A stretch of 64,000 nucleotides of DNA from Cynocephalus volans (lineage: Eukaryota; Chordata; Mammalia; Dermoptera; Cynocephalidae). The stretch is from NCBI RefSeq assembly GCF_027409185.1, contig NC_084472.1, positions 94,938,427 to 95,002,426 of the forward strand. Reading direction: 5' to 3'. Shown here piece after piece: positions 1 through 12,009 of the stretch. Each line of letters starts with the position of its first letter. The stretch's first letter is position 1. A program made the position numbers and the translations under genes. Below the pieces are notes generated by a model. That model ran no database searches. It was given only the letters and a program-made list of their open reading frames with translations, and was not told the origin of the DNA.

Positions 1-292
1 GCAACTATTGTTATATCAGAGAGCAAGGAATCTCTCAATGGTTACTAGTATCATGGGACAAGGACTCAGGGGCCAACTTGAAGAGGCTCCCAAAGGGCTG
101 AGGAAAGTTGAAAATAACTGTAATGGACTGAAATGTGTGAGTTCATAATTTGAAAAAAAAATACCTATTTGGTTACCTTTGTAGGATTCCAGGGAAACAA
201 CTCATTGTTTATTAAAATTGGTAAATACAGTGTATGAATCTAGTATTTTTCTATATGAACTACTCCACTGGATAATTAAATGGTAAAGGAGG

Positions 293-678
293 TGATAGGG
301 TTTGGATGTGTTTTCCCCCCAAAACTCATGTGGAAATCTTATTCCCAATGTGGCAGTGTTGGGAGCTGTTTGAGTCATGGGGCAGGTCCTTCATGGATGG
401 ATTAATACTCTCCCTGGGGGATGGAGGTAGTGGGAGAGTTCTTGGCTTTATTAGTTCCTGTGAGAGATGGTTGTTTAAAAGACCCTGGCATCTCCCCACT
501 CTCTCTCTTTCTTCCTCTCTCTGCCAGCTGCCTGCCATTTTCTGCCACAAGTAGAGGCAGCCTGAGGCCCATGCCAGATGCAGCTGTCCCAGAATCATGA
601 GGCAAATAAACCTCTTTTCTTCATAAATTACCCTGTTGCGGGTATTCTGTTATAGCAACACAAAACCAGACTAATATA
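293..678 (+). repeat. MaLR solo LTR (MST/MLT1-like)
   Basis: The stretch opens with TGATAGGGTTTGGATGTG and closes with CCAGACTAATAT. It carries the MaLR hallmarks in order: a 5' 'ggtttggatgtgt', a central 'gagtcatggggcaggtcc', 'cctgtgagagatgg', a C/T-rich run of CTCTCTCTTTC, and an AATAAACCTCTTTTC polyadenylation region. A short GGAG on both sides may be the 5-bp target duplication. No internal retroviral sequence follows, so it is a solo LTR. The family name comes from memory of MaLR consensus structure; the MST or MLT1 subfamily is not resolved. Confidence 0.75.
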
Positions 679-789
679 GGAGAGAAAGCTTCTTTTTATA
701 GAAACATTCCAGTTAATAAGTGAAGAAGGAATGATTGAATTAGAATAGCATTATTTTGCAACCTCTAATAAATTAGTGGATATAAGCAT

Positions 790-1360
790 TAAGCATCAAT
801 GGCTGCTAATATCCCCAAAAAGTGAGTCAACCAGACATTTCTACCTCCTGGTGAAAGAACACAATACCACCAAAGAGATACTCTTCTCCTGACCAAAATC
901 AAACCTGAATCGATTAAACCTGTGGGTCCAACTACCAACTGGAGATAGAGGAACGTGAGGTACAATCAGCTAAACCTGGACAGTGGGAGATTTTTCAGGT
1001 CAAATGTCCCCATTTCTGCAACAAATATATTGCAAAGAGAATGAGAGAGTGAGAAAGAGAATATTTGTATTAAAATAAAAAAAAGAAACAAGCAAAACTA
1101 AAAGTGTTTCAGGATGGACATGTCAATAATAAAACTATAAAGAAAAGCAAGGAAGTGATTTCCATAAAAGTCAGAATATTCATTGTTAGGGCTGAAGGAG
1201 CGGTCACAATTAGGATGGGTGCTTGGCAACATTCCATTTCTTGATCAAAGTAGTGGTTTAAAGGACGTTTACTTTGTTATATTTATTAAGCTATGGATTT
1301 TTTATGCAATTTTCCATGTCTGTGTTATATTTTACAATTAAAAGAAGTTTAAAAAAATTA
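790..1360 (+). repeat. Old L1 3' UTR fragment
   Basis: The stretch resembles the 3' UTR of ancient mammalian L1 elements on the plus strand. Near its end it has 'ccatttcttgatcaaagtag', a '...gttatattttacaatta' motif, and an A-rich terminus near 1350. No reading frame survives. A simple-repeat tail follows. The call is by resemblance only. Confidence 0.45.
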
Positions 1361-1504
1361 CCCGTACCTTTCTGGATGCAAGGCTTAATAAACTCATATT
1401 TAGAGGGCTGCTTCCAGGTACATGCATTTTAATGGAAGCCTATTGAGGGGTTACCTAGAATGCCAAACTGTTAAAGTAGGTAATTCAGGGTATTTCCACT
1501 AAAA

Positions 1505-1676
1505 GTCCTTTTTGCTCACTTGCTCTCTCTCTCTCTCTCTGCTCCACCATTTCGGCAATGTGATATTCTGCTGTCACTGTCACCACCACCAAGGCTCTCA
1601 CCAGATGTGTTTCCTGGACTTTGGACTTCCCAGCCTCAGAAACTGTAAGCAATAAATTTCATTTTCCTATATAAAA
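1505..1676 (+). repeat. MaLR LTR 3' fragment
   Basis: Only the downstream third of a MaLR LTR is visible: a CTCTCTCTCTCT run, 'ctctcaccagatgtg', 'tggacttcccagcctcag' and 'aactgtaagcaataaattt'. The same block recurs near 22,690-22,760 inside a more complete LTR, which supports the assignment. The 5' part is missing. Confidence 0.65.
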
Positions 1677-1679
1677 TAA

Positions 1680-4600
1680 ATAAATAAAAGTGGTTTTTTT
1701 TTTTTCCTTTAACTTTTCAGCAATGAAAAATTCTTCTATACTAAAGACCATTAAGAGAGAAATGAGATTGTTTCTTGACACCAGAGCGTATCTGGTAAGA
1801 ATGTGGGAAGAAAATGTGAGATCTATCTATCCATTTATCTATTTATTTTTAAATCTTCTTCTCTACTTTCTATTTTGGCATAGTTTATTGTGTATGTCAG
1901 TACACTCTATTACTATAGATGGTTTATAAATAAATATTGGGCATGTATATACAATGTTTTTATAGATAGGGAAGTATAAACCAAAAGGTTTAGAGGTCAC
2001 TGGTTTACTGGTCACTTGAGTCATATGGCATGAACTGAACACGTGAAATGAGGAGGAATGGCAGGCCTTGGAAGATTGAAGGGGATGTTTTGGAAAGGTG
2101 AGTCTTTCTGTAGTCTCAAGTTCACAGACCCATGGTAAGGGAAATGTGTGATATAAAGTAATTCCAAACATGAGATAATACACAAGTCATAAATACACTA
2201 ATCATAATGCCTTGCATTTTATCTTCACAACTACCCTATGAGATCTAAAGAACTAACTTTATAAAAGAGAAACTGAGATTTAGACAGTTCAAATCTATTT
2301 AAACCTATCTAGGTATCAAAACTAAATCTTCTAACTCCAATTTGTGTCCTCAGTTTTGGAGTGATAATGATATTTTTGTGTTTTATTCTCCTTTTTAAGA
2401 TTTTTCAGATAATCAGTTTGTAAATTAGCAAGGATTAACTATAACTTTATAGGTACTCAAAAAGAGATCAGAAGAATACTTATCCAAAACAGATAAATCT
2501 TTGATGGTGTTAAATTTCTATCCTGGATTAGCAACTAGACTTTTCAGTGTTCTAGATGCTCAAAGGTAAGATTGTCTTACTTTCAGGTAACTAATCAGGC
2601 ACTAATTTACAATGTTGGCACACTGCAATGTGATTTAGGCATAGTTAGTTCATACTCACTGCACGGAGAAAATAATTATAGCGATATCTTCAGTGACTCT
2701 TTTCTGAATTTCCAGCCCATGTTTATAAGAGTGATTATATATTTTGGGTAATGCTTATGTAGTAGCATGAGGGCTAAATGCTGTTGTTCATTTAGTTTAC
2801 AGCTCTTCCCACATCATTATGACTTGCAAACATAGAGCACTTTGGCCCACTGGACTACATACCACTTGCAAATAGGAAGGATTTCAGAGTCAGTGAATCA
2901 AAAATCATGAATCAATACCAAATATTGTAAATAGAGTGGATCAAAAATTAATCAGTAGACAGGCTTACTTAGACTCTGGCTTGGTCACAATGCCCCAAGG
3001 CTAGCCCAGCAGTCTTTACGACTCTTTCAAGTGATCACTGACCGATCAGCAGGGCCCAAGGGAGATTGGGGTAAGCTTGAAGGCTGCCCACAGCCCTGTC
3101 AGGGCTTACATTTGGTCATGAGAACAAGACCACGGGCATAAATTAAAAGCAAATTCAAAAAGTCTAAGTAGACTGTGATAGTCTCAGAGGTATGAGACCT
3201 TAGAGCCACACACTCATTATTAATATTTGTCATGAAGCAGTAAATACTTTGAAACTGAAAATGCATCCCTTTTTTAAGGGAAGACTGCATATGATTGGAG
3301 CAAAGCCTAACCAAGTCCAAGTGTGACACAGTTATGATTCACTGTCAAGAGTGGATTATGCAGACCAGTAGGTTCTTTAGTCATGGCATTTTAAGCACTC
3401 AAAGTAAACATTTTCAAAGTGGTTGCATAACAAATTGCTATTGCTATATTTTTCTTAATTTCTTCCTAATATGAGGGTGTTCATAGCAGAATTACAGGAC
3501 AACTTGTTTGTGTGTGAGCTAAAATAATAATCTTGGCATCAGGCTGTAAGAACAGTTCCTTCTCCAGAGTCTATAAATGGAATAGGACTATTGAAGATGC
3601 CTTCCACAGTATGGGGAGATGAAAAAGTTTCTCAGATGTTCTCAGGTCATTTTGATAAGAGGAAGTTATATTTCCTCATTTTTGTTACTACTTTGAACTT
3701 GCAATGAAAAACTCTTTTCTTGAGACAGTTTATTTACAAATCTACAGACTTCTGCATAAGAATAGCCCTAATTTGACAGTCACCTTTCTGGGACATTGAG
3801 AAGAGTCCAATTGAGTCTCCAAGCCCACTAAGAATAGGTAACCAAGAACCCGAGAGTTATTTGTAAATAAATCAGGACCATTCAAGGCTCTCATGTTCTC
3901 GTTTTCTTGCCACACAGTCATTGCTAGTTGGTCAGTTTGTGTATGTGACCAGCCATGTCTCACCATCTTGGAATATATTAAAAGTCATATGGGTATTTGT
4001 AATATATATTTTCTCTCCACAAAAATAGGAGAAAGGTCATCAACAGCATCATAAAAATTCCAGCATTCTGGGACTTTGTCAGAGATGACTACAACTTCTA
4101 ATAATTCTTCAGCACCTATCAAATGGCTGGCTGACTGGAAAACTTCCAGAATGTTGTATAAAGCAACTGTGTCTACCTCTGAGGCAGGGGATTTGTGGAG
4201 ATGTTAGAATTTCACCATGAACATATTTGACTTTCAGAAGTGTATCTGAAGGAGCTGCTGTCCGTACACACCTCTATTTACAGCCAGTCTTTGATCTCAA
4301 TATACCCTAATAAGGCTTGGATGATATTAGCCTGGTCCCTGACTGGGTGGATACTTTCTTCAAGTTGAGTTTTATTCTAATATTTTTGGCTTTTATTCAA
4401 AGCCACTATGAAAAATAACTGTATAATGTTCCTTACAGTATTTTAATACTATATTGCTGTTTTCCATTCAGTAATCTTGTTCTAAAAAATGAGCTACAAA
4501 ACTTTTTCTTGGAATTCAGTGCTAATTTTGCTTTCCTTGAGGAACTATCAGCTTCTTTTGATAATGGCAAGTATGTAACTGGTTGGGGAACTTGGCTACC

Positions 4601-5210
4601 AGGAAGCTGGGTGTTTTAATTCATTGCTCAATAGTATGTTTACTTTTACCTGTATGCTTTTCCTGTGATCCTATTTTATACTAAAATACTTATACTTCTA
4701 AATCTTTATTTTTTAATTTACTATTCCTGTCTTTTAGAGTTATTCAAATCCCTGTTCAATGAAGTGGTGGTATAAGTAAATATAAGGAACAAATAAAAAA
4801 AAGGACCTGGATTGGGAACAAAGTAAAATCACTCCATGGAATTCCCATGGAATTACTTCCTCACTACTCATATCAGTGTACTGAAGTGTTCTCCTTGAGA
4901 ATTAAGCCTGGGGTTCTTTTTTCATTTCTGATTGAATGTGACTTTGGGAAAGTTAGCTGGAAGCTCTACCCTAGGGAGATGTCAATGCTAATAAAATTCT
5001 AAGGAATTTGCTAGCTCATCATTTTTTACCACACAGCATGTCTGTGAGAGTTTTATGCACTGAAGTCTTTCTTTTTAGATAAACTAGAGAAGAAATAGTG
5101 TTTAAAGCATCTACTGAGCATTTTGTCCCCCCAACCCCCACTAATGCATGAGAAATTTGATCACTTATTTTATCTACAAGAAACTGAGTCATTCCTGATG
5201 GCAAAACTTC
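1680..5210. other. Unassigned intergenic or intronic DNA
   Basis: AT-rich sequence without long reading frames, paired splice signals or repeats that I can name. The small open frames here (60-106 codons) have no recognisable domain and are treated as chance. Ancient, highly diverged repeats may be present but cannot be called by eye. Confidence 0.4.
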
Positions 5211-5418
5211 AAGTGGTGAAAAATTTTTAAATATTGGAATAGGTACTATTGTTTACATGGCTCAAAATCCAAAAAGTACAAAATTATATCTAATAAAAGT
5301 TTCTCTACAAACCCTGCCGTCCAGCTGTCCAACTCCCCTCCTAAAATGCAACTAATATTATCAGTTTCTGGTATATCTTTTCAGATATTTTACCCTCATA
5401 CAAACAAATATATGTATA

Positions 5419-5505
5419 TACGAGAGGACTTTAAAAAGTTCATGGAAGAAATGGAATTAAAAGATAATACAAATATTTCTACAAACTTTTTGAAGACTCC
5501 TTGTA
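5419..5505 (+). mobile_element. Mariner-like MITE, copy 1
   Basis: An 87-bp near-palindrome bounded by TA. The left arm is TACGAGAGGACTTTAAAAAG and the right arm reads ACTTTTTGAAGACTCCTTGTA. The core 'ggaattaaaagataata' is shared in opposite orientation with the copy at 47,927-48,012, and the left arm with the copy at the window end. TA borders and terminal inverted repeats suggest a Tc1/mariner-mobilised non-autonomous element. No transposase is encoded. The family name is not recognised. Confidence 0.65.
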
Positions 5506-5712
5506 TGTATACATACAAGTATATATAATCTCTTCTCATTTAATAGAAATTATAGCATACTATTGGATAATTGTTTTGCATTTAAAAAAATTTTGCACAT
5601 AATGTATCTTGGAGATCATTTCATAATAGTACAAATGGCTTTCTCATTATTTTATTAAGTCTTCATAGGATTTTGTTTTATGGCTATATCATGATTTATC
5701 AGTGCTTTATTA

Positions 5713-5890
5713 TTATTATTATTATTTTTAAAAGATGACCGGTAAGGGGATCTTAAACCTTGACTTGGTGTTGTCAGCACCACGCTCTCCCAAGTGAGCT
5801 AACCAGTCATCCCTAAATAGGGATCCAAACCCATGGCCTTGGTGTTATCAGCACAACACTCTCCCAAGTGAGCCATGGGCTGGCCCTATA
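5713..5890 (-). mobile_element. Dimeric tRNA-Ile-derived SINE (CYN-like)
   Basis: Minus-strand SINE made of two head-to-tail tRNA-like monomers. Read on plus, each has 'ttggtgtt(g/a)tcagcac(c/a)ac' and 'ctcccaagtgag' modules, followed by GGGCTGGCC at the far end. The tail is a TTA-rich/TTTT tract at 5713-5735. The perfect 12-bp target duplication AGTGCTTTATTA lies at 5701-5712 and 5891-5902. The tRNA-like part (gctgataacaccaaggtc on the sense strand) resembles tRNA-Ile. Dimeric tRNA-Ile SINEs are known from colugos (CYN); other tRNA SINE families are not excluded. Confidence 0.8.
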
Positions 5891-6249
5891 AGTGCTTTAT
5901 TAATGAACATCTATACTTTTTTCAATCTTTTATTACTATAAACAATGTTGAAATAAACAAGATTTTATATTTATGCATTTATGCCATTTCTCATGTTTGT
6001 TGTAAGATAAACTCTTATATGTGGACTTATTGACTAAAAGAATATGTGCATTGTAATTTTGTTAGGTGCTGTGAATTGCCTTCTGTGGAGGTCATTATGA
6101 ATTACATTCACATCTGCATTGTGACTGCCTGTCCACACTTTTACCGACAGACAGTGGTTATCAAAGTTTCCAATCTTTGACAATCTAAGTGAAAAAATGG
6201 TTTCTCAGTATAGTTTTAATTTGCATTTTTCTCATAGGGAGAACAAATT

Positions 6250-6980
6250 ATGCTAACTTTTTTTTAGGACAAAGAGACACAAAGTCATGTGGAGTTATTA
6301 TCTGATCCTTGATTTCATTCCTGGCGTCTGTAGCAGGTCAGCATTAGAGTTCAAAGACCAGAAACATGGCAACATGCCCAGAACCAAGAGGGAAAAAAAA
6401 GCCAATAGGCCTCATTTTACACATATTTGCCTTTACAGAGTCCCTGATGATGTCCCTAGAAGATGACTCCTGTTTTTATGTGCATGCAATTAGAAGTTGT
6501 TTCAGATTTCCCACTACCAACAAAAGTAGCTCTAATTACTTAGCAGAGGGTGTTTTTTGTTTTTTCCTCCCTAAATCCATTCTACAGAAAAATGAAGTAA
6601 AACAGGTTCTATATTTATAGATATAACTAAGACACACAATAGAACTGTGGGGAGTTGGGCCAAATCATCTGGGTCACATGAAGGTTATACAGATTAAATA
6701 TGTTTAACACAAGGAGTGGTCTGCTTAGGGAAGAGGCATGCTGCTAATTAGCAATAATTGTTTCATGACTTGCAGAAACAATGTCGGTGGTTTTTTTTCA
6801 TTTTGTTTTGTTTTATTTTGTGTATGCTTTTGCATAAGGGACAATCATTCAATGGTGTTTAATACTGTGTCTCTTTAAAATTAATCACATACCTTTTCCT
6901 AAAGTCATAGATCATGCTAGTCACATGTCTATTCTTACAACAGGGATTTCAAAAACAAGTGGGAGGTGTCGTTATGTAAT
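6250..6980. other. Unassigned DNA
   Basis: Non-coding, AT-rich sequence with a T-rich run near 6790-6830. No gene or nameable repeat is supported. An 84-codon open frame from 6366 has no recognisable feature. Confidence 0.35.
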
Positions 6981-6984
6981 GGGA

Positions 6985-7200
6985 TAAAAAGAAATTAGGA
7001 GTTAGGCCTGCTGGGTTTGCACCTACCCCTCACTAGCTGTGTGACCTTGTGCAAGTCATTTGACCTTTCTCAGCTTCAATTTCCTCCCTTGAATTTCTAC
7101 CTTCAATTTCCTCCCTTCATATTTCCTCCCTTGAGTAAAGGAAATAATCGGACCTACACACTCCTGGGTCTTATTGTGAGGAAATAATGGATATATCGTA
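6985..7200 (+). repeat. MIR SINE
   Basis: The MIR core is clear on plus: 'cactagctgtgtgaccttgtgcaagtcatttgacctttctcagc', then 'ttcctcc' and 'aaggaaataat'. The downstream arm contains a local duplication in which 'cttcaatttcctcccttgaa' is repeated in part twice more (about 7075-7135). This lengthens the element relative to a normal MIR. Confidence 0.8.
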
Positions 7201-8440
7201 TATATAATGTAATAATATACACGTGAAAAGGCTTTACAACGGTAGATGGAAGTACATCTGTGAGCTCATCTAATATTCCCAGTATAAAAAATTCTGTGAG
7301 ATACAGCATCCTCAGATTTATTCTTAGAAAAAGCCTACTTCTCTTAAAAAACTTTTTGCAAACCAAGCGTGGTAAATTATTATTATTTTTTTAAATTTTG
7401 GATTCAGGTTATCTGACATTTAATGGCTCAGTCACGTTACATCTCTCATTGGCAGAATGTCATCGTTGAAAAAGCTTTGTATTAAAAATATGCCTTATAG
7501 AAGAAAATATTTTATGGGTCTAAAGACAGCTATGGATGAAATTTGCTCAGTTTAGCAAAAAGCAGGGACTTAGTTTGTGTTTAAAGTGGGTAGGGCCTAG
7601 CTTCTGTCACGGTGTTCTATTCTCTCCACTTTCTACCTGAATATCTAACAGCTGGAGTGCTTATTTCTTTAACCTTTAGTAGATGCCTGCTAGGAGACCT
7701 CTTGAAAGCCTGAAGATAACACACTTCGTGCTGGACCCTCTCAGAGATCACCACTGCTGGTTCCTTGCAAGCCTTCGCCCTGAAAATTCTGCAACTGCCT
7801 CACCTCCCACGCACTCGTCCGATGCAATGGCCCCGCCGCTCGCTGGTGGCCAGAGGGCTGGGACGCACAGCACAGGTGTTAAGAGGGAAGTAGGAAGCAG
7901 ATCCTTGGTGGAGCCGGGCCTGGCTTGGGGCCGCAGCACTGGGCGCGGGGGGACGCCCGCGGGGACGTGTGTGGTCTGGGGACGCGTGTGGTCTGGGGAC
8001 GCGAGGTCCAGCCAGGTGCGCAGGCAGCGGCCCGGGGCACCGCGTCGCCAGTGGCAACAGGTGCAGCGCCGTGCGGGGCGGACGTCGGGGGCGTGGGGCG
8101 CGTCCACATTGAACCCGGGAGCGCGCGTGGCTTCGGGATTGGGACGCGGGAGCGCGCGAGCAGGGAGCGCGCGGGCGCCGGGCAGAGGCGGCGGGCGCTG
8201 GGCGAGGGGTGCGGCCTCTCGCGTCTTGCAGGTTTCTCGGGGCGCAGCCCTGGGGGACACCGCCCGCCTTTTGTGTCCGGCTGCGGGGCGCGGGCGGGAG
8301 CGCTGAGAAGGGGCCGCGGCGGCCGAGCGGGCAGAGGCTGCCGAGCTTCTCTCGCCAAGTTTCCCGAACTCCCCGCCCTCGCTCCACCCCCTGGCGGCCC
8401 GGGAGGCGGTGGCGCCGGGACTCGGGGTTCGCGCCTGGCA

Positions 8441-8462
8441 GCCGCCGCCGCCGCCGCCGCCG
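8441..8462 (+). repeat. (GCC)n trinucleotide tract
   Basis: Seven uninterrupted GCC units plus a partial unit, inside the CpG island and about 150 bp upstream of the candidate splice donor. If the transcript model is right, the tract lies in a 5' non-coding exon. Such tracts are commonly length-polymorphic. Confidence 0.85.
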
Positions 8463-8608
8463 GGGTGCGGGTGGGGGCCGAGCCGCGCGCCCCCAGGTGC
8501 CGACGCTGCTCCGCGGGCCCCCCGCAGTGGGCCAGGGCCAGGGTCCCGGGGCGCCCGGGCTCGGGGTGCTCGTCCCCCCGCGTCGGCGTCTCGGCTTGGC
8601 CCGGAGGC

Positions 8609-8622
8609 GCTGCGGTAAGTGC
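8609..8622 (+). other. Candidate splice donor of a first exon
   Basis: GCTGCG|GTAAGTGC: the intronic six bases GTAAGT match the U1 consensus fully, with G at exon position -1. It sits near the 3' side of the CpG island, where a 5' exon would be expected to end. No ATG-initiated coding frame clearly ends here, so the exon is probably 5' UTR. Splice use is an inference from the motif alone. Confidence 0.45.
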
Positions 8623-9010
8623 GGAGTCGGGTCGGTGCCCGCTGCCCAGCCTGGCCGCGGGGCACATCTCGGGCGAGGGTGGAGCGAGAACTTGGGGTGG
8701 CGACCGTCACACGGGGACTGGAGTGACTTTCGGGGAGGAGGGCGGGTATTCCAGGGGCTCGGGGTGCCAAAGGTGCGGGAGAAAGTGGCGAGACAGCCCC
8801 CCGCGGGGCGGATCTCACGTGGGGTGAGCGCAGCTCCTGCGGAAGGGACGGAGGCGGACCTCGTGGCTGTCACCTTGAAAGTGACCCAGGGGGCACACAG
8901 CAGACTCAGTTACGCAGCCTGGCAAGCCTGTGCCCTCCGCCGGAAGCCGCCCACCGGGCACTTGACCCTCCAGGGCCCTGCCGTTGGCGCCGGGCCGTGC
9001 TGAGAACGTG

Positions 9011-10830
9011 GGACAAATGGGGTCGCTGTGGCTCCTGAGGTCCTCTCGCCACTGTAGCAATCCGTGGGCTTAGGTGTCTGCTTACCTTACCTAAATACTT
9101 CTGTCTTTTTTTTAAGACACACTCTTTTCTACCAAGTTATTTGTTGATTTCGACTTGGAATAATTCACTTGAGAGTAGGAATAAAGAGGTTAATTCCTCA
9201 TTGAGCCTGCACGGTTTCACATACGTTTTAAAAATGCTACTTAAGTAGTCAGTGTTCTCAGAAAGGAAATCAGTGTGTTTCGTTTGTTTTTGTTTGTTTG
9301 AATTAACCGGTCTCAGGCAAAATGGGCGGGGGGTGGGGAGGGTCGGGTTAAAGCTTTCATGTTTTGTCAGGTGGTTTGAATTCAGCTGTCGTCATACTAA
9401 AGCACAGCGCTGGAGGGTGGCATGGAGGTGTTGGGAGTGGATTCCCAGGAGAATAGAGACAATGTAGGAGGGAGGGCGTGAAAAAGACTTGAGAGTCATT
9501 GCTTCCTGGGAACCTGTGACCTCTTTAAGGAATCTAAGTACACCCAGATTGTTAACACTTTTCACTGTGTAACGGAGACAAAAAAAGGATTACTCAAAGC
9601 ACCATGAATGTGTTGAGAAGCCCGAAGGGTCTGTATCCCAGAGAAAACTGGGTACAGCCCCATTCAAAGTTAGATTCTGTCTTTTATCATAAAGACAAGG
9701 AAGTTTCACAAGGAAAATCAGTTGATTCAGTCGTTACAAAAGGATACAAGGACATGGGCAGAGTTACAAAAGTTATCTATGGCTAAGTATAGCTTAACAA
9801 TGGAAACTAATAATATCAGTAAAATAAAGTGACATTCCAAAGTGCAATTAGAAAAGCTAAGCTGGTCAGACTGGCTCATTATCCAAAGTATGACCTCTTC
9901 TTAACCAAAAGTTAATTCTTATGATAAAATCTAAATACAATTATCTCTAAAGTTTCCCCCAACAGACGGCTTGCCCCTAGCAAACGTTTTTTCCCCACAA
10001 CTTTCGCTTCAGCAATTCTTAAAATCTCTTAACGGGATTGGTATGACAACCACCTGTTAGCTCTAAAATCATTAAAGTATACAATCCCATACCTAAGCAG
10101 TGATTAGAGTTGATTAGATGGGCTGTGGCCTTCTACCCCAGGGCTTTTGCCCTATACGTGTGCATTTACCTAAAAACCCTATTCTAAAATCAAATGAGAA
10201 TCAAGATTTCTAACCCTGCACACCAGATAACAGTTTATGGATAACCCTAAGAGGAATTGCATAATTGGAACTCTAATTCTGTTGACAAACTTTTTTCAGG
10301 CATGATTAGGGCAGGAAATTACGGACAATTTAAATTAAAACAGTGATGCCCTGTTTGTATAGTGCTTAACAGTGTAGAAAGTGCTTTTTTAGATTTTTTT
10401 CTTAAGTGCTATAATCCACTTATAGTTATACAAAGAAAAGATTAGAAGTATTTGCTTATCCTTAAAGAAAAGAGGGGAAAAAAAAAAAAAAAACCTTAGG
10501 AGTGGAATTTAGTTTAAAATAGACTTATTTATGTAACTTGCATCAACTTTTTCCAACCTGTTCTTTTTAAAACCAGGTTTATGTGGAAAAAATAGTGCTT
10601 GGTAGAAGATCTGCACCTTTTAATTATATGTCAGTAACTCAAGGTTACATTTGGAATATTTAATAGATTTATGAAATTCTAGATAAGTTTCTTATGGTAT
10701 TTCTTGGAAACTAAACTGCAGTTATTATACTTAAGCAGTTAGAAAGTATGTCACTAGCCTTGTTATGATTTCAGAAGTAATGCATGCTTGCTGTATAAAA
10801 ACTGGTAGATTCAGAAAACTGTAAGAGTTA
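9011..10830. other. Unassigned DNA downstream of the CpG island
   Basis: Mostly AT-rich non-coding sequence, probably intronic if the promoter model is right. A poly(A) run lies at about 10,478-10,495. About 9,600-10,300 has an LTR-like texture on the minus strand, but I cannot place its ends or family. A 60-codon frame from 9604 has no recognised domain. Confidence 0.35.
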
Positions 10831-10834
10831 AATA

Positions 10835-11650
10835 ATCCCATCATTCAGTGATAATCAGTTTGTATTTTCTTTATACTTGTTAATATATATAATATAAATA
10901 GATTTATGTTTACAGTTACATAGTTTATACAAATATACTGTTGTGTGCTGGTTTTTCTGCTTAACATATTATGAAAAATTTCCCATATCATTGTCTTCAA
11001 AAATATTATTTTAGTGGTCACATGCTATTATTACATTATATAGATGTATCAATTTATTTAACCATTTTCATACAACTGAACTTTTTATTTATTTCTAGTT
11101 ATTATTACTACATACACTGTTGCAACAAACATCCTTTTTAAAACTTTATGTACAGGGAGTATTTCCTTAGGATGGAGTCCTTGAAATACAATTGAGGTCT
11201 CTTGATACATATTGACCATTTGCTTTCCAAACAAAATTGCTTTCCAAAGTACGCTCCCATCAGCACTCTTTGAGAGTGCTTGTGTTACTATATTCTTGTC
11301 AACATGAAGAATCATCCCTGAAAGGAAAAAATAATTTTTGCCAGTTTTATAAGTGAACAGTGCTGTTTCAATACTTAAATTTCCATTTCTTTGATTATAG
11401 TTGATGTTGAGCACCAAAAAGCTAGTTATTTTCCATCTTTACTGCCTTTTAGATGAATGTAGTGCCAGATTTTTCTCCTGGTATATTAGTATTTTTCCAT
11501 TAATTCATAGAGCCTTTTATGACTTGATAGTAAACTTTTGCCATCCACATTGCAGATATTTTTCACATTTTGCCTCATACCTATGTTTATAGTGGTTTTG
11601 ACTTACAGAACTTCTGTACTTTAATGTTGCTAAATCTGTTGACTTTCTCA
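10835..11650 (-). repeat. L1M fragment
   Basis: Antisense L1 3' region: 'taatcagtttgtattttctttatac', 'cttaacatattatgaaaaatttcccatatcattgtc', 'gttgcaacaaacatcctttttaaaac' and 'caaaattgctttccaaagtacgctcccatcagcac'. The order of these blocks matches ancient mammalian L1 elements. It is decayed, with no continuous ORF2 frame. Confidence 0.65.
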
Positions 11651-12009
11651 AAACAATTTTTTCACATTTCTAAATCATAACTTAAGAACTATATGTGACT
11701 GTGGTAGAAGGCTTTTAAAAGTATTTCTCCCCAAAATTCTGAATTAGATTTCTTTTCTTTTGAAGTTTAGTATTCATCTTTTTCAAAGAAACCTGATTAT
11801 ATTGAAATACAGTTATCAAAACATTAAACAAATGTGTGATATAGTAATATCTATGCTTCTTTATTAGCTCATTAAATAACAAGATCTAAAAGCAATCATG
11901 ATTTCAAAATAGGGAGAATGTAAACCCTAGTTTGTGATGTTGGCTTACGTGGTTTCTATTTGTGACAAAGTCACAGGTACTGACAATACCTATATTCCTT
12001 TTTTAATTA

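Larger units (their letters stand above)
5215..6240 (-). repeat. L1ME-like fragment, twice interrupted
   Basis: Antisense 3' end of an old L1. It shows 'catggctcaaaatccaaaaag', 'gtttctggtatatcttttca', 'aacaatgttgaaataaacaag' and 'gtgctgtgaattgccttctg', all typical of antisense L1M 3' sequence. A palindromic MITE (5419-5505) and a dimeric SINE (5713-5890) sit inside, and the L1 resumes after each. The order of events is therefore L1 first, then MITE and SINE. Confidence 0.6.
7790..9010 (+). promoter_or_regulatory. CpG island, probable gene promoter
   Basis: About 1.2 kb of very GC- and CpG-dense DNA in otherwise AT-rich surroundings, with no transposon signature. CpG density peaks at about 7940-8640. 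There is no evident TATA box, as usual for broad CpG-island promoters. A strong plus-strand splice donor at 8614/8615 argues for a transcript leaving rightward, with the exon lying upstream of it. Large open frames occur on both strands but reflect GC-rich, stop-poor composition. The gene cannot be identified from this window, and the start site is not defined. Confidence 0.75.

Noticed and set aside
8409..8618. Plus-strand 69-codon frame ending just past the candidate splice donor
   Set aside because: It opens at GTG, not ATG, and its polyproline derives from the GCC tract. More likely 5' UTR.
7748..8873. Open frames of 200 to 357 codons on both strands in the CpG island
   Set aside because: GC-rich DNA is poor in stop codons. 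The frames overlap on both strands, are rich in Pro, Arg, Ala and Gly, and show no domain.
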